DNA of 64,000 nucleotides from Pseudomonas sp. FeN3W (GCA_030263805.2 CP136011.1:434001-498000); one strand, 5' to 3'; positions 44,923 through 54,072 are shown, counted from the first letter of the stretch. The notes: a model not told the origin generated them from the sequence alone. A program made the numbers and translations.

Positions 44923-46143
44923 ATGCGATTCACTCAAGAACACGTTGCAAAACACCCATCCCTTACAGACTTTGCGCCAGCTACCAAGAACCTATCCCGC
45001 TTGGAAGCCGAAGTTACAGCCATCTATAGCCAGATGGACATCGAGCCTGAAGAAGCCAAGATGACCCTTGAAGCCCTGCGTCGCGAGGCTCTCAAGTGCC
45101 ACAATACAGGTCTTGAGCTCAAGAATGAGTACGAGATGACGCTTGGTCTAGACTTCGTGGCGGGTGATGAGGCTGACAAGGTTATGGAGGTTGCCTCCGC
45201 TCGCCAGTTGGTTGCTGAGCCATACCTGAAGGCATACAACCTCGAAATCATTTCCAACCGAATCCTTCGCGCTGTTCGCAGCGGCTCGAACAATACTGCT
45301 GTGACTGCGACTCGCAAGCTGCACAATGAAGTTGTCGGTTGCCGCAAAAGTCTGCATGTCATGTTCTACAGCCTTCCCGACCTGGGCATGACGTTTGACC
45401 AGTGGTACGGAATGGCAGAGCCCATGCGCAAAAAACTGCGCAAGGCTGGTCGCCCAGGCATGCCGCTTGAATGCCGCCTGATGCAGGTTGCGGCTGATGA
45501 AAAGAGCCTGATGAGCAAGATCGTCAAGGAGTCCGGTGGAAAGATCGATACGCTCGACAAAGCCATTGAAGGCGTTTCTCTGTCCAATCGTGGTCGTCCA
45601 GCCGCAAGCCCGCTTAACAAGCTGGATCGTCGACTGGCCAACCTGCGCAAGGATCTGGAGGCTCTGATCGCTTCGCCTGATGAACCCCTTCCTCAGCGTG
45701 AGCAGGGTACGCCAGGGCGTCTGCCGGCGACTCGTGCCGAGAAGATTGACAAGATGCTTGATCGCATCAAGGATGTCGAGGCACTGATTCTTGCCGAAGA
45801 ATCCGAGCTCCAGGGTGTCGAGAGGCCGCGTCGAGAGCTTGAAAAGCTGCGCGCTGCTCACCGTGATCTGGTTGGCATGGAGTCGACCGTCAAGGGCAAG
45901 GAGCTGACTCACCTTCTGCTATCGACGCTGAAGAACGAAGAAGATCAGCTTGAAATCGTGCAGAAGATCTACGAGTTGGATCCAAACGCGAAGGAAACGC
46001 CGACTCATCAGGTCAACCCCAAGGCGACCCGCGACCGTATCAATCGCCTGCGCATGAGTGGCGATCTGGATGAGGCGGAGCTCAAGGTTCTTGACCACAT
46101 CGAAGAAAGCATGCGCAATACCAAGGTCATCCGCGCCCGATAA
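44923..46143 (+). CDS. Helical, basic protein with GRP motifs, unknown
   Basis: The 406-residue product is almost entirely helical and rich in Lys, Arg and Glu. It has two GRP-type motifs (KAGRPGMP near residue 173 and NRGRPAASP near 225) that resemble minimal AT-hook cores, which bind the minor groove of A+T-rich DNA. Coiled-coil propensity is high around 25-75 and 285-345. The strong promoter, long leader and strong terminator point to an abundant product. A nucleoid-associated or DNA-bridging role is a guess. No family is recognised. Confidence 0.7.
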   Translation: MRFTQEHVAKHPSLTDFAPATKNLSRLEAEVTAIYSQMDIEPEEAKMTLEALRREALKCHNTGLELKNEYEMTLGLDFVAGDEADKVMEVASARQLVAEPYLKAYNLEIISNRILRAVRSGSNNTAVTATRKLHNEVVGCRKSLHVMFYSLPDLGMTFDQWYGMAEPMRKKLRKAGRPGMPLECRLMQVAADEKSLMSKIVKESGGKIDTLDKAIEGVSLSNRGRPAASPLNKLDRRLANLRKDLEALIASPDEPLPQREQGTPGRLPATRAEKIDKMLDRIKDVEALILAEESELQGVERPRRELEKLRAAHRDLVGMESTVKGKELTHLLLSTLKNEEDQLEIVQKIYELDPNAKETPTHQVNPKATRDRINRLRMSGDLDEAELKVLDHIEESMRNTKVIRAR

Positions 46144-46157
46144 GGTGGATGGCACCC

Positions 46158-46187
46158 AAAAGTCCGGCAATGCCGGGCTTTTTCGTT
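46158..46187 (+). terminator. Rho-independent terminator
   Basis: AAAAGTCCGGC and GCCGGGCTTTTT arms (one mismatch or bulge) with a 3-base loop follow the gene by 14 bases. Confidence 0.88.
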
Positions 46188-46321
46188 TGATTCTTGGCTT
46201 GAGATTGGGTCGCTTAAACGACTTCACATGATCAGCACTAAGAAGTCATACTGTAAAAAAGGTGGAATCACAATGAACGATAAGCCACTAGCAGTAGACA
46301 TTGCCAAAGATCTTGTTTCCT

Positions 46322-47500
46322 TGACATCCTCCCCGCCCTAAAGAGCGGGGATTCCCCCAGCGGGACGCTCATGCCCGAGCGCGAGAACGTTCCTGGCCGC
46401 GTTGATATCGCGGTCGTGCGTGACACCACACACACATGTCCATTCTCTTATTCCAAGCCCTGCGATACCTTTCGGCCTCGTGCTGGGTAAGGCACCACAG
46501 CACGAACAGGTTTGGGAGGTGTAGGCTTCGTTTGCGACCCTGAAAACACCGCCTGCGTAAGCGCATTTGTATTCCAGCAATGTTTTCAACTGACCCCATC
46601 CCGCATCGAGTACGGATAGGGCCATCTTGGTCTTGACGAGTTTTTTCGAACTGACGTTACCCACCACGATAAGCTGATTGACTTTTACGAGCTCGGTGGT
46701 GAATTTGTGTAGCGAATCCTTTCTTCGATTCCTGATCTTGGCATGCAGTGCGCGGGTGCGCGTCTTGTTGCCTGAACGCTGAGCGATTTTCGGCTTTGGC
46801 AGTAAGTCGCGATAGAACCTGCCAGCCTCAAGCTTGCTCGTGTCGCTGCACGTAGCCGTGGTCTTGAGGCCCAGGTCAATACCGACCTTGCCTGCACCTC
46901 AAGGCCTGACCTGCTTGACCTCTACCGCGACATTAAAATACCAGCGCCCTCTGGCGTCCTCGCTGAAGCTGCCTGCGAGAAATGTGTAGTCGACCAGACC
47001 ATAGCTGTCCCAGACCTTGAAAAATTGTCCGTTGTGATAGACCTGACCGTTTTTCCAGGTGGCGGCGCCTGTATTGAACGGAATCCATCCGAGAGATCGC
47101 TTAGCGCCCACGCTTTTGCGCCAGTTCAATTTGTACTTTTTAAATTGCTTGCGGCGAGTGACGTACTCCTTGGCGACCACCTGAAGCGTCTGGCTGTGCA
47201 GGCCGAGAAGCTTCCCAGCGCCTTTGGTATAAGGGTGGAGGTCGAACTCGGAGAGGAATACGCCTCTTTCTCGGATCGATCTCGCGCTGAGGTCGTTGAT
47301 GTAATTCCAGACGAAATTGACACTCGACGCCATTCGCTTAAGTGCGGGCGCGTGCTTGTCCTTGATTCGGACGCGGAGTGTCTTGATGATTTTCATACCC
47401 TAACTATGAGAGCAGTCCTGACGGTTTTAAAGGGCAAAGATCGCTTCGCGATGGGGTCTTATATCCCCACCCTGAACGGCGGGGTTTTACGACCCGCTTG
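46322..47500 (-). mobile_element. IS1341-type (tnpB-only) IS605-family element
   Basis: This 1179-bp element carries tnpB but no tnpA. Read on the minus strand, the left end begins CAAGCGGGTCGTAAAACC next to a TTAT target and has a CCCCGCC/GGGTGGGG hairpin followed by ATATAAG. The right end has a CCCCGCTCTTT/GGGCGGGG hairpin and ends GAGGATGTCA. Both ends match the element at 18,666-20,453. Without its own tnpA it must be moved in trans. Confidence 0.85.
46338..47396 (-). pseudogene. tnpB: tnpB with one in-frame stop
   Basis: The 353-codon frame is intact except for a TGA at 46899-46901, just before the RuvC-I strand (VGIDLGLK). On the N-terminal side the protein runs 165 residues (MKIIKTLRVRIKDK onward). 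On the C-terminal side it has a GNVSS motif where the usual RuvC-II Glu would be, a four-cysteine zinc finger (CSCCG and CVCGV) and the final Asp in DRDINAARN. The GNVSS form is known in a subset of TnpB proteins with a shifted glutamate. The TGA probably inactivates the protein unless it is read through. Confidence 0.85.
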
Positions 47501-47632
47501 ATAACGAAAAGCAAATTGGGCTGATCATGCATAACAAGAAAGACAGCGGCGAAACGCTGAAAAAGGTTTATGAGGTGGTTGGTGACAGATTCATTCTTAA
47601 GAAAATGGATGGACGGCGTCGTAAAACAACCC

Positions 47633-48139
47633 TCATGTCTGAGATGGATCTTTGAATACAAACCGCTTTTCTGGCGCCTTGTTTTTGATTTTTGACTGGA
47701 CACGATGAACCTTGACGCCGTTTTTCACGGGGTAAAAGGTTGTCCAGTACGAAAGGCTAAATGCAGTGCCGTACCATTTGGCCTCATGCCGATTGATGTA
47801 AAAGAGATGGGAGAGCCAAAACAGCACCCCTGCGATGCTGCCCATGACCCATGAAAAAGCGGGTGGAAGCGTTTCAATGCGGCCATTGGCAAGCAGGCGA
47901 AGCCCAATTTCGCGAAGGCTTTCTGTAAGCCCGAGCTGATCGGCCTCATTGACCCAAAAGATTGGCATAGCCTGATTTAGAATCAATGGAAAGGATGTCA
48001 TGACAAGGAAGACAATGCCGAGCAATGAAAGGGCAGCGGCTGAAATCACTCGAACGTTATGGCGCTTCCTGAGCCTATGCGCAGCCTCAAGCTCGTCTTC
48101 AGAGAGCAGCTTAAACCCGCTGATTGTTTTTTGCTGCAT
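47633..48139 (-). CDS. Two-helix membrane protein
   Basis: The 168-residue product has two membrane helices, at about 29-54 and 96-116, with a soluble loop of about 40 residues between. Both termini are probably cytoplasmic, and the C-terminal tail is basic (KVHRVQSKIKNK). No known family is recognised. A 7-base inverted repeat lies just upstream of the start. Confidence 0.65.
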   Translation of the reverse strand: MQQKTISGFKLLSEDELEAAHRLRKRHNVRVISAAALSLLGIVFLVMTSFPLILNQAMPIFWVNEADQLGLTESLREIGLRLLANGRIETLPPAFSWVMGSIAGVLFWLSHLFYINRHEAKWYGTAFSLSYWTTFYPVKNGVKVHRVQSKIKNKAPEKRFVFKDPSQT

Positions 48140-48160
48140 GGCATTTCTCGTACAGTCTTG

Positions 48161-48177
48161 AATAATCGTTGATTATT
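48161..48177. promoter_or_regulatory. Perfect inverted repeat in a divergent gap
   Basis: AATAATC and GATTATT arms with a 3-base GTT gap lie 21 bases upstream of the membrane-protein start. They could be a regulator-binding site. Confidence 0.45.
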
Positions 48178-48184
48178 ATAACGC

Positions 48185-48193
48185 TTATCCACA
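48185..48193 (+). promoter_or_regulatory. Isolated DnaA box
   Basis: A perfect TTATCCACA lies in the gap before the EAL-domain gene. It stands alone and could regulate either flanking gene or titrate DnaA; it may also be by chance. Confidence 0.35.
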
Positions 48194-48359
48194 GGCAGTA
48201 AAGGCTTTCCAGTAAATCGTGAGTCTAAATTGACAGAAAACACCTAAGTGCTCGCGTTTTTTCATGAATCTTGTCACTAATAAGCGTATTTCGAGTTCAC
48301 TTTTCGTTGTCAATTGTGCTGTAATGAAAAAAGCAGTCTACAGGCACAAGGGGGCTCCT

Positions 48360-49154
48360 ATGGAGAGCCTGAGAAATATATTCAATAAAAAATTCAGGCA
48401 GCACTATCAGCCCATTGTGGACATGCAGACGCTTGACCTCATTCGTTACGAGGCACTGTTGAGGCCACTTGGCTTTTCCAATGACACCGAGTCGCTCATC
48501 AGAAACATGGAGCGGGCGGGTGAGATTACAGAGCTTGATCTATGGGCCATCAGAAGCGCGATAAATAACGTCGCCGAGCTTGATGAAAAACCAACCATTG
48601 CAATCAACGTATCTGCTAGCAGTATTTGCGATCCCCTTTTTCATGAAGAGGTTGACTGGCTTCTCAGGCACAAATCCAGCGACACCAAGATTGGTTTTGA
48701 AATTACAGAGTCACAGCCAATTTCGGACATGCGCCTGGCCCATCGCTTCGTCGAAATGGCCAAGAAGTCAGGTTGCAGTGTTGGGCAGGATGATTTCGGT
48801 ACTGGTCATGCAAGATTCAGGGTTGCCGAGCAATTAGAGCTCGACTATGTAAAGCTATCGGCACGACTGACGACCATGATTGAAAGCAGTCAACAGGCAC
48901 GCTCCATGATTGAAAAGACTGCAAAACTCTGTGATCTTTTCGCCATGCAGGTGGTCGCTGAGCATGTGGACAATCCCAAGCAGTATGGCTGGCTTCGAGA
49001 TGTTGGTGTTGAACATGGGCAGGGATGGCTCTTTGCTAAAGCCTCAAGCTCACTCGATGTGAGCAGGAATTTCCGCAACGAACTTCAGCAGGCAATTACT
49101 GCTGCATCATCACCCGCCCAGGTGAGAGCCAACGTGCTGGCCATTGGGATTTAA
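48360..49154 (+). CDS. EAL-domain protein, probable c-di-GMP phosphodiesterase
   Basis: The ATG at 48360 has AAGGGGG 5 bases upstream. An earlier in-frame ATG at 48264 lacks a ribosome site. The 264-residue product is a single EAL domain without a sensor or GGDEF. The metal and catalytic positions are present in the usual order: EALLRP, the Asn in INVSAS, the Glu in FEITES, the DD in QDDFGTG, the Lys in DYVKLS and the Glu in VVAEHV. Loop 6 reads GQDDFGTGHARF instead of LDDFGTGYSSL. It could lower c-di-GMP and favour pilus-based transfer over biofilm, which is inference. Confidence 0.88.
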   Translation: MESLRNIFNKKFRQHYQPIVDMQTLDLIRYEALLRPLGFSNDTESLIRNMERAGEITELDLWAIRSAINNVAELDEKPTIAINVSASSICDPLFHEEVDWLLRHKSSDTKIGFEITESQPISDMRLAHRFVEMAKKSGCSVGQDDFGTGHARFRVAEQLELDYVKLSARLTTMIESSQQARSMIEKTAKLCDLFAMQVVAEHVDNPKQYGWLRDVGVEHGQGWLFAKASSSLDVSRNFRNELQQAITAASSPAQVRANVLAIGI

Positions 49155-49253
49155 TCGCTGCCTGGCCAGAAGCGGCTTTGCTGGTCAACCCGACGTTACT
49201 GATCCCAGGTCTCGCTACAGCAATCGCCCTGGAGCCGTCTAACCAGATTCCAG

Positions 49254-49523
49254 TTACGCATACTCGGCGCGCCTGCGCGCTTCGCTTGCCTCGACGATTT
49301 CGGCCAACAACCCTCGCCATGTATCCACGTCGATCAATCCGGCATCATGCATCGCAGTGACATAGCCAAGCGTCATCGAATGCTGGGTGTTCGCCATGCT
49401 GATCGTTGGCTGCAATCCGATAAGCTGAATATCCATGTACACCTTCGCCAGCAGACTGGCTGTCTTCGGTGGCGCATCACTGGCAAGAAGGTAAGAAAAC
49501 TGATCGCGGCGATTCTTGCTCAT
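49254..49523 (-). CDS. Small hypothetical protein
   Basis: An 89-residue helical protein with a charged C terminus (VEASEARRRAEYA). The ribosome site is weak (AGGAG 12 bases before the start). No family is recognised. It is on the same strand as the following DUF7831-like gene, 15 bases downstream of that gene's stop. The coding call is tentative. Confidence 0.5.
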   Translation of the reverse strand: MSKNRRDQFSYLLASDAPPKTASLLAKVYMDIQLIGLQPTISMANTQHSMTLGYVTAMHDAGLIDVDTWRGLLAEIVEASEARRRAEYA

Positions 49524-49538
49524 GACAAGAAGGGCTCC

Positions 49539-49928
49539 TCACTGGTGCGGCTGAACTTCAACACCAAAATGACTGGACAGTATGTGTATGAGTTTCGCGT
49601 ATAGCCTTGGGCTTTTTTGTTTCATTTTTGCGCTTGCAGGGCAGATGCCATCCTCAGGGAAAACCAGCACATGATGCTTGCCCAGTAAAAACAATGCCCT
49701 CAAGGCCTCTGTCATCATTGAGTCTTCATCTGGTCGATCTGCAAAAAAGGCATCGTTGCGCAGATGCGGATATCGCCTGATCGGAATTCCAAAGGCATTG
49801 GGCTCATGCCGGATACAGGCGCTACCGCCTGTACCCTGGTGCACGAGATCATCACCAAACACAAAGATCTTATCCGGGTTTAGGCGGGCGATTTCGATGC
49901 TGAACTGCTTCGCCACTTCGATCTTCAT
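49539..49928 (-). CDS. DUF7831-like phage/plasmid protein
   Basis: The 129-residue product opens with a NPDKIFVFGDDLVHQGTGG motif followed by RHEPNAFGIPIRR, a pattern I associate with small phage and plasmid proteins of the DUF7831 type. Their role is unknown. It lies 12 bases from the topoisomerase gene's stop codon and is on the same strand, so it is probably the penultimate or last gene of that operon. Confidence 0.68.
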   Translation of the reverse strand: MKIEVAKQFSIEIARLNPDKIFVFGDDLVHQGTGGSACIRHEPNAFGIPIRRYPHLRNDAFFADRPDEDSMMTEALRALFLLGKHHVLVFPEDGICPASAKMKQKSPRLYAKLIHILSSHFGVEVQPHQ

Positions 49929-49940
49929 GCCTGGTCGCTC

Positions 49941-52508
49941 TTACTTTTTCTTGACGTGCTGGTCAATGAACTTGCGGCACGCATCCATGCGGGTAAAAAC
50001 CTCAGGCTTTGGCTTTTTGTCCTCAGGCAGCTTTGCCGCAATGTCCTTGGCCCATTTCAGCATCTTCTCGCTTGGCGGCTGGGCACTCATCGCGCCCTTA
50101 TGCTTATCAATGAATGCCGATAGTTTTGCTCGATCATTTCGCTCTTCCTGTGTGGCTTTGACGCCTGCTGCCTGCTCAATTTTATTGAGCAGGTTCAACT
50201 GCGCTTCGCTTGGAGCGAAGCTCGAACCACTTGATCCTGAGCTGGTCGCGCCTTCTGACGCATCCTTCTTTGGGATATGCTCGTTTAGAAATGCCTGGGC
50301 CTTGGCCGGATCGGTCAGCGTTCCGGGTGGGGGCTTGATGCCCTTGCGGGTTGCTATGTTCTTGATCACTTCCTTCATGCGGGGTGTGACAGCTGAAGGT
50401 GCGCGATTAACGGCCTTGGACTCCTGGCCTCGATACGTATCGTTTACCTCACGGATGAATCGCTCGATGTCGCACAAGGTCTCTTCAATAAACTCGTCAC
50501 GCATTTTGCTGGCTTTGAAATCATCCTCAAGTTCAGTCATATCCGAGAGCTTGCCCTCCCATTGCGCCGTGGTTTCAATTCGGTACATTTGGTGGTGGCC
50601 GTTTTTCATCAGGTAATTGATGAGCTCTTCACCTTTGGCCTCAAGGAAGAAGGTGTTGCTCTTGTCGGCACGAATGTAGTTTCGCACCTTCAGTGTCGGA
50701 ATGATGTCCTTACGTGTAGCGGGCGTACCAATACCCTCAGGCTTGTTGGTGCCATCAGCCAGATACTTGCGCAGCTCAGGATCGTTCACTTCACGCGCTG
50801 CACTCTGCATGGCGCGCTCGAAGTTCTTTTCGCTGTAGCGACTCGGGGCCTTGGTTTGCCCTTCATCCATTGTAACTTTCTGGAGTGGAGCGGGAGTTCC
50901 GTTCTTGATTCTTGGGAGCTCATTGGCCTTGTCACCACCAGCATTCATGATGGCTTTCCAGCCAGGATCCACAGTGCGCTCGGCATTGGCCACGAAGATC
51001 GAGGAGTCATGACCAAGCATATCCTGCGTTGGCACTCGGAACGTGATTTTCTGGGTAGCCAGTTTGACCGGTGGCAGCATGGCCTGTACGAATCGCTCAG
51101 CGATCAACTGATAGGCGACACGCATATGCTCAGCGGTATGAGGCGTCTTGTTGTTGACGCGCTTTTTAGGCGACATACCGGCAAGCACGCTCGCGTTGAC
51201 AGTCTTCTGAGACGGAATCAGGCCAAAGTGTTCCAGTTTTTTGTTAACAAAGACTTTTGGCTTGAAGGGCTTGTAATCGGCGTCTTTGCCATTGTGAATC
51301 GCGAGCGCCTTGTTCGCCGCCGCTGTTAGTCCAGGCAGCCCTGCCACGCAGCGTAGTCGCGAATCTCGCTCTGCTGGAGCATACATGTTCATGGGCAGTT
51401 CCCCGTGCGCAGTACGCGGATACGAAATAAAGCCCTGCTCGTACAGGTCTTCGATGACAACCTGCGCGACATCACCATTGATCTTGCAAGCGCCAGAAAG
51501 GGCTGACTTGGCGGCCACCAGATCAAACGTAATCGGCGGATGTTGCTCCTTGGTGCCCTCGGAGTATTCTTCCACGACCGCAGCGGCTGCGTTATCCAGC
51601 AGACGCTTGCGAAATGCCTTGACCTGCTCAACGCCTGTGAACAATGGCTTGTCCATCTTGCCTTCGCCTTCAAGACCCTGTGGCTCCCAGGTAACGCCTT
51701 CTGGCATGCGTTCGATGATTTCACGCGTGACCTTAGGGCGATACTCGGCATTAAGGAGCACGCTGGCAGCCAGAAATTCTGCGTTGATCTTGTAGAAGGT
51801 CTTCGGCACGAAGTGCCTGATCTCCATTTCGCGCTTGAAGATCATGTAGAGCGCAGCAGACTGAACCCGTCCAATTGAAACAACAGACTCGCGTCCAGCG
51901 CCAGTGCCAAGGTGGGAGCCGAGCAGGCCACGACGACCGTAGAATGTAAGCAGGCGAACAATGTACATGTACGCCCAATCACACCGTGCACGGGCTTCTG
52001 CTGCGCGAGCCAGCGATTTCTTGTCAGATGCTGGCAACAAGGACTTCATGGCCTGAGTCATGGACGTCTCGTCCATGCCGGATGCTAGCCAGCAGCGTCG
52101 GACGGGCTTGCGCCAATTGAAGTATTCAAGAATCGACCAGCCAATGTATTCACCTTCGCGATCCGAGTCGGTTGCCAGAATGACTTCGTCAGCATTGGCA
52201 AGTGCCGCCTTGATGACGTTCATACGGCCCTTGATGCTTCTAAATTCCTCAACGCCTGGCTCTTCGATGATCTTCATCTTCACGGCGCGGGGAATTGGGG
52301 CTAGTCGCTCAGGATCATTCCACCCAAGCGTCGGGTCAATCTCTTCAGGGCTTTGCATGGTCAGCAGGTGACCTCGTGCCCATACGACCTTAACCGGCGC
52401 GCCTTCGAAAGTGCCTTCGTAGCCGCCTTGTCCTGCGCGCCATTTCATCGCTTTTGCCATGGCATCGGCGACGTCTTTTTTCTCAGTAATAATTACACGG
52501 CCTTTCAT
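49941..52508 (-). CDS. topB: Type IA topoisomerase (TopB-like)
   Basis: Topoisomerase III cuts one strand and decatenates replication intermediates. The TOPRIM domain has DSDRE at 114-118, and the active-site tyrosine is Tyr363 in ISYPRT. Residues 195-215 (SHLGTGAGRE) and later QSPGVK-type segments fit the family. The C terminus (about 730-855) consists of three copies of a repeat of about 40-45 residues. It starts with a TPRMKE, SEAQLN or SEKMLK helix and ends with a (K/E)AFL(N/D)-type helix, ending HIPKK, HKGAM or HVKKK. No zinc finger is seen. The start overlaps the transglycosylase stop. Confidence 0.92.
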   Translation of the reverse strand: MKGRVIITEKKDVADAMAKAMKWRAGQGGYEGTFEGAPVKVVWARGHLLTMQSPEEIDPTLGWNDPERLAPIPRAVKMKIIEEPGVEEFRSIKGRMNVIKAALANADEVILATDSDREGEYIGWSILEYFNWRKPVRRCWLASGMDETSMTQAMKSLLPASDKKSLARAAEARARCDWAYMYIVRLLTFYGRRGLLGSHLGTGAGRESVVSIGRVQSAALYMIFKREMEIRHFVPKTFYKINAEFLAASVLLNAEYRPKVTREIIERMPEGVTWEPQGLEGEGKMDKPLFTGVEQVKAFRKRLLDNAAAAVVEEYSEGTKEQHPPITFDLVAAKSALSGACKINGDVAQVVIEDLYEQGFISYPRTAHGELPMNMYAPAERDSRLRCVAGLPGLTAAANKALAIHNGKDADYKPFKPKVFVNKKLEHFGLIPSQKTVNASVLAGMSPKKRVNNKTPHTAEHMRVAYQLIAERFVQAMLPPVKLATQKITFRVPTQDMLGHDSSIFVANAERTVDPGWKAIMNAGGDKANELPRIKNGTPAPLQKVTMDEGQTKAPSRYSEKNFERAMQSAAREVNDPELRKYLADGTNKPEGIGTPATRKDIIPTLKVRNYIRADKSNTFFLEAKGEELINYLMKNGHHQMYRIETTAQWEGKLSDMTELEDDFKASKMRDEFIEETLCDIERFIREVNDTYRGQESKAVNRAPSAVTPRMKEVIKNIATRKGIKPPPGTLTDPAKAQAFLNEHIPKKDASEGATSSGSSGSSFAPSEAQLNLLNKIEQAAGVKATQEERNDRAKLSAFIDKHKGAMSAQPPSEKMLKWAKDIAAKLPEDKKPKPEVFTRMDACRKFIDQHVKKK

Positions 52509-53173
52509 CAGTCGATAAACCTCAAAACTTTTCGTTTGCTATTAATTGTCACTACATTTGGTTTGGCCTGCGGTCGCCTGACCTTCCCGCTCGCTTGTGC
52601 CTGGTTTGATCTTTTGGCCGATCCCTCCATCCTGCCATCGGCGACCAGCGCTTCAAGCTCCTTGATGGAGGGGAACTGCTGCTCATTTGCGGCCATGAGT
52701 GGTACTGCCTTCCCCCAGTTGGTGGTGCGCCCAATGGCCTTTGCTTCGCCCGGCTTGCCATAAACAGGCATTAGGCCCGAATAGGCCTTCTCAACTTTAG
52801 AAAGATAATTGTGCCGTTTGGCGGGTGTTTTCGAGTGGTAGTTGCCGACAGCAACCCACAGCTTTTTGGGGGTTTCCTGCATTCTCTGCCACAGCAGCCA
52901 TGTCCCAGCCATTATGTTTTTGCAGGGGTCTACGATCAGATCCCGCATGCTGTAACCGAACTTCTTGCTTATCGCCTTGAAGTTAACGGTGTTGATCTGC
53001 ATGACACCCATGTCATAGGTGTTATTGGTGTTGCGCATGTTGGTGCCAATCTGGCCACCCTCAACAGCGATCAATGTCTTGATGAAGATCGGGTGAATCC
53101 CGTGCACCTGTGAGGCCTGGGAGACGCATTGATTGAGTGTCGTCATGTCGACGGGCACTTCGGTATAAGGCAT
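52508..53173 (-). CDS. Soluble lytic transglycosylase (SLT family)
   Basis: The catalytic Glu38 in AVEGGQ, the GVMQIN motif (56-61) and the later VGNYHS motif mark the lysozyme-like domain. The 221-residue product lacks a clear signal peptide, so export would need another route, as for some VirB1/PilT-type plasmid enzymes. The C-terminal 60 residues are basic and disordered. Such enzymes open peptidoglycan for pilus or secretion assembly. It is coupled by overlapping TGATG to the topoisomerase gene and by TAATG to the DUF1064 gene. Confidence 0.86.
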   Translation of the reverse strand: MPYTEVPVDMTTLNQCVSQASQVHGIHPIFIKTLIAVEGGQIGTNMRNTNNTYDMGVMQINTVNFKAISKKFGYSMRDLIVDPCKNIMAGTWLLWQRMQETPKKLWVAVGNYHSKTPAKRHNYLSKVEKAYSGLMPVYGKPGEAKAIGRTTNWGKAVPLMAANEQQFPSIKELEALVADGRMEGSAKRSNQAQASGKVRRPQAKPNVVTINSKRKVLRFID

Positions 53174-53652
53174 TACGAGCTCCTTCGCTGGGCGCGTTTT
53201 TTATTATTCTGGCGATGACCTGTCTCGAAGATGTCGATATCGAGCAGTTTTTTCATCAGCTTTTTCTTGAGCTGGTATTCCTTTGTCTTGAATCCTTTTG
53301 AATCCTCTACTACCAGCTTCCCGTTTTCTTCGTAAACGAAGTCAGCGATATAGGTGCATACCAGCGTATCACCAGCGATAAGCGGGTAACTGACCTGCTT
53401 TTTCAGATTGCTGATCTTGCCTGCTCGCTCCAGGAGCTGAAGCTGCAAGAATCGCTGATATTCCATTTTCGAATCGAAACGACCATGCTCGGTCTGGATG
53501 GCAATTGCATTGAATTTGCTTGGCCGTCCTTGTTTTTTGCCTTCGCCCTTCGCGCCTGACTTGCTGTCTTCCTGGAGCTGCCTGAACTCATCGAGAGACA
53601 GTGAGGTTTTGCCTTCTGGCAGCCTCAGGTGAGGAAAGCGAAGGGCGGACAT
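53173..53652 (-). CDS. DUF1064 nuclease-like protein
   Basis: The 159-residue product has the phage DUF1064 pattern: FNAI, then FDSKMEYQRFLQLQLLE, a YPL strand, YIADFVY and VVEDSKGFKTKEYQLKKKL. The conserved Glu, Asp, Glu and Lys correspond to the PD-(D/E)xK nuclease core. This family is often called an endodeoxyribonuclease of Holliday-junction type, though activity here is unproven. Ends are overlapping on both sides. Confidence 0.82.
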   Translation of the reverse strand: MSALRFPHLRLPEGKTSLSLDEFRQLQEDSKSGAKGEGKKQGRPSKFNAIAIQTEHGRFDSKMEYQRFLQLQLLERAGKISNLKKQVSYPLIAGDTLVCTYIADFVYEENGKLVVEDSKGFKTKEYQLKKKLMKKLLDIDIFETGHRQNNKKRAQRRSS

Positions 53653-53912
53653 CAGGCGTCTTCGCCTTCGAACATGGCTGGCATTTCAATTGGTGCCTTG
53701 CCCAGTCGCCTGCGCTTTGCATCTTCTTCGCGCTGCCAGTCGTCGCGACAGTAGGTGTCGCACCAGCGATGACCGGTCTCTAGCGGCTCTTCGCAAAAAA
53801 GACACTTTCCCGTTGCCTTCAAAACAGAGCTTTGCTCTGTGCGGTGACGCTGGAGGCTGTCTGCAATAAAACGCTCCTGGAATTCATCTGCCAGGTCGGC
53901 TTCGTCTGCCAT
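53652..53912 (-). CDS. Zinc-ribbon protein, first gene of the topB operon
   Basis: The ATG at 53912 has AAGGATT 5 bases upstream; an in-frame upstream start at 53999 lacks this. The 86-residue product has a CLFCEEPLETGHRWCDTYCRDDW motif with four cysteines that could bind zinc, similar to TraR/DksA-type and phage zinc fingers. The rest is charged and probably disordered. The TGA overlaps the ATG of the DUF1064 gene. Its role may be transcriptional or structural. Confidence 0.72.
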   Translation of the reverse strand: MADEADLADEFQERFIADSLQRHRTEQSSVLKATGKCLFCEEPLETGHRWCDTYCRDDWQREEDAKRRRLGKAPIEMPAMFEGEDA

Positions 53913-53977
53913 GGTAAATCCTTTGATTCTATAGATTGATTGATGGTGATAGTGGCCGCTGGTGCCAAGGTGCGCAC

Positions 53978-54006
53978 AATCTGCCACTGCGAAATGCATC
54001 TGTCAA
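53978..54006 (-). promoter_or_regulatory. Promoter for the zinc-ribbon/topB operon
   Basis: TTGACA (54006-54001) and CAGATT (53983-53978) with a 17-base spacer on the minus strand. The -35 is perfect and the -10 is weak. Confidence 0.45.
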
Positions 54007-54072
54007 TATTAGCCTATTGAAATATGTGACGTAAAGGCCTCACAATAGAACAATCACGATCAGGGACGCCCC

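Larger units (their letters stand above)
46273..47655 (+). pseudogene. 67-residue gene interrupted by an IS1341-type element
   Basis: A start at 46273, with AAGGTGG 7 bases upstream, opens a frame of 16 codons that is cut by the element at 46322-47500. Joining 46321 to 47501 gives an unbroken 67-residue protein ending at 47655. It is a small basic and acidic protein with no membrane helix, and the C-terminal half has a run MDGRRRKTT. Perfect frame restoration supports both the gene and the element boundaries. Its tail overlaps the convergent gene at 47633 by 23 bases. Function unknown; it is probably inactive while the element is present. Confidence 0.72.

Noticed and set aside
49678..51795. 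Open frames on the plus strand opposite topB
   Set aside because: They mirror the coding of topB on the minus strand and have no start signals or domains.
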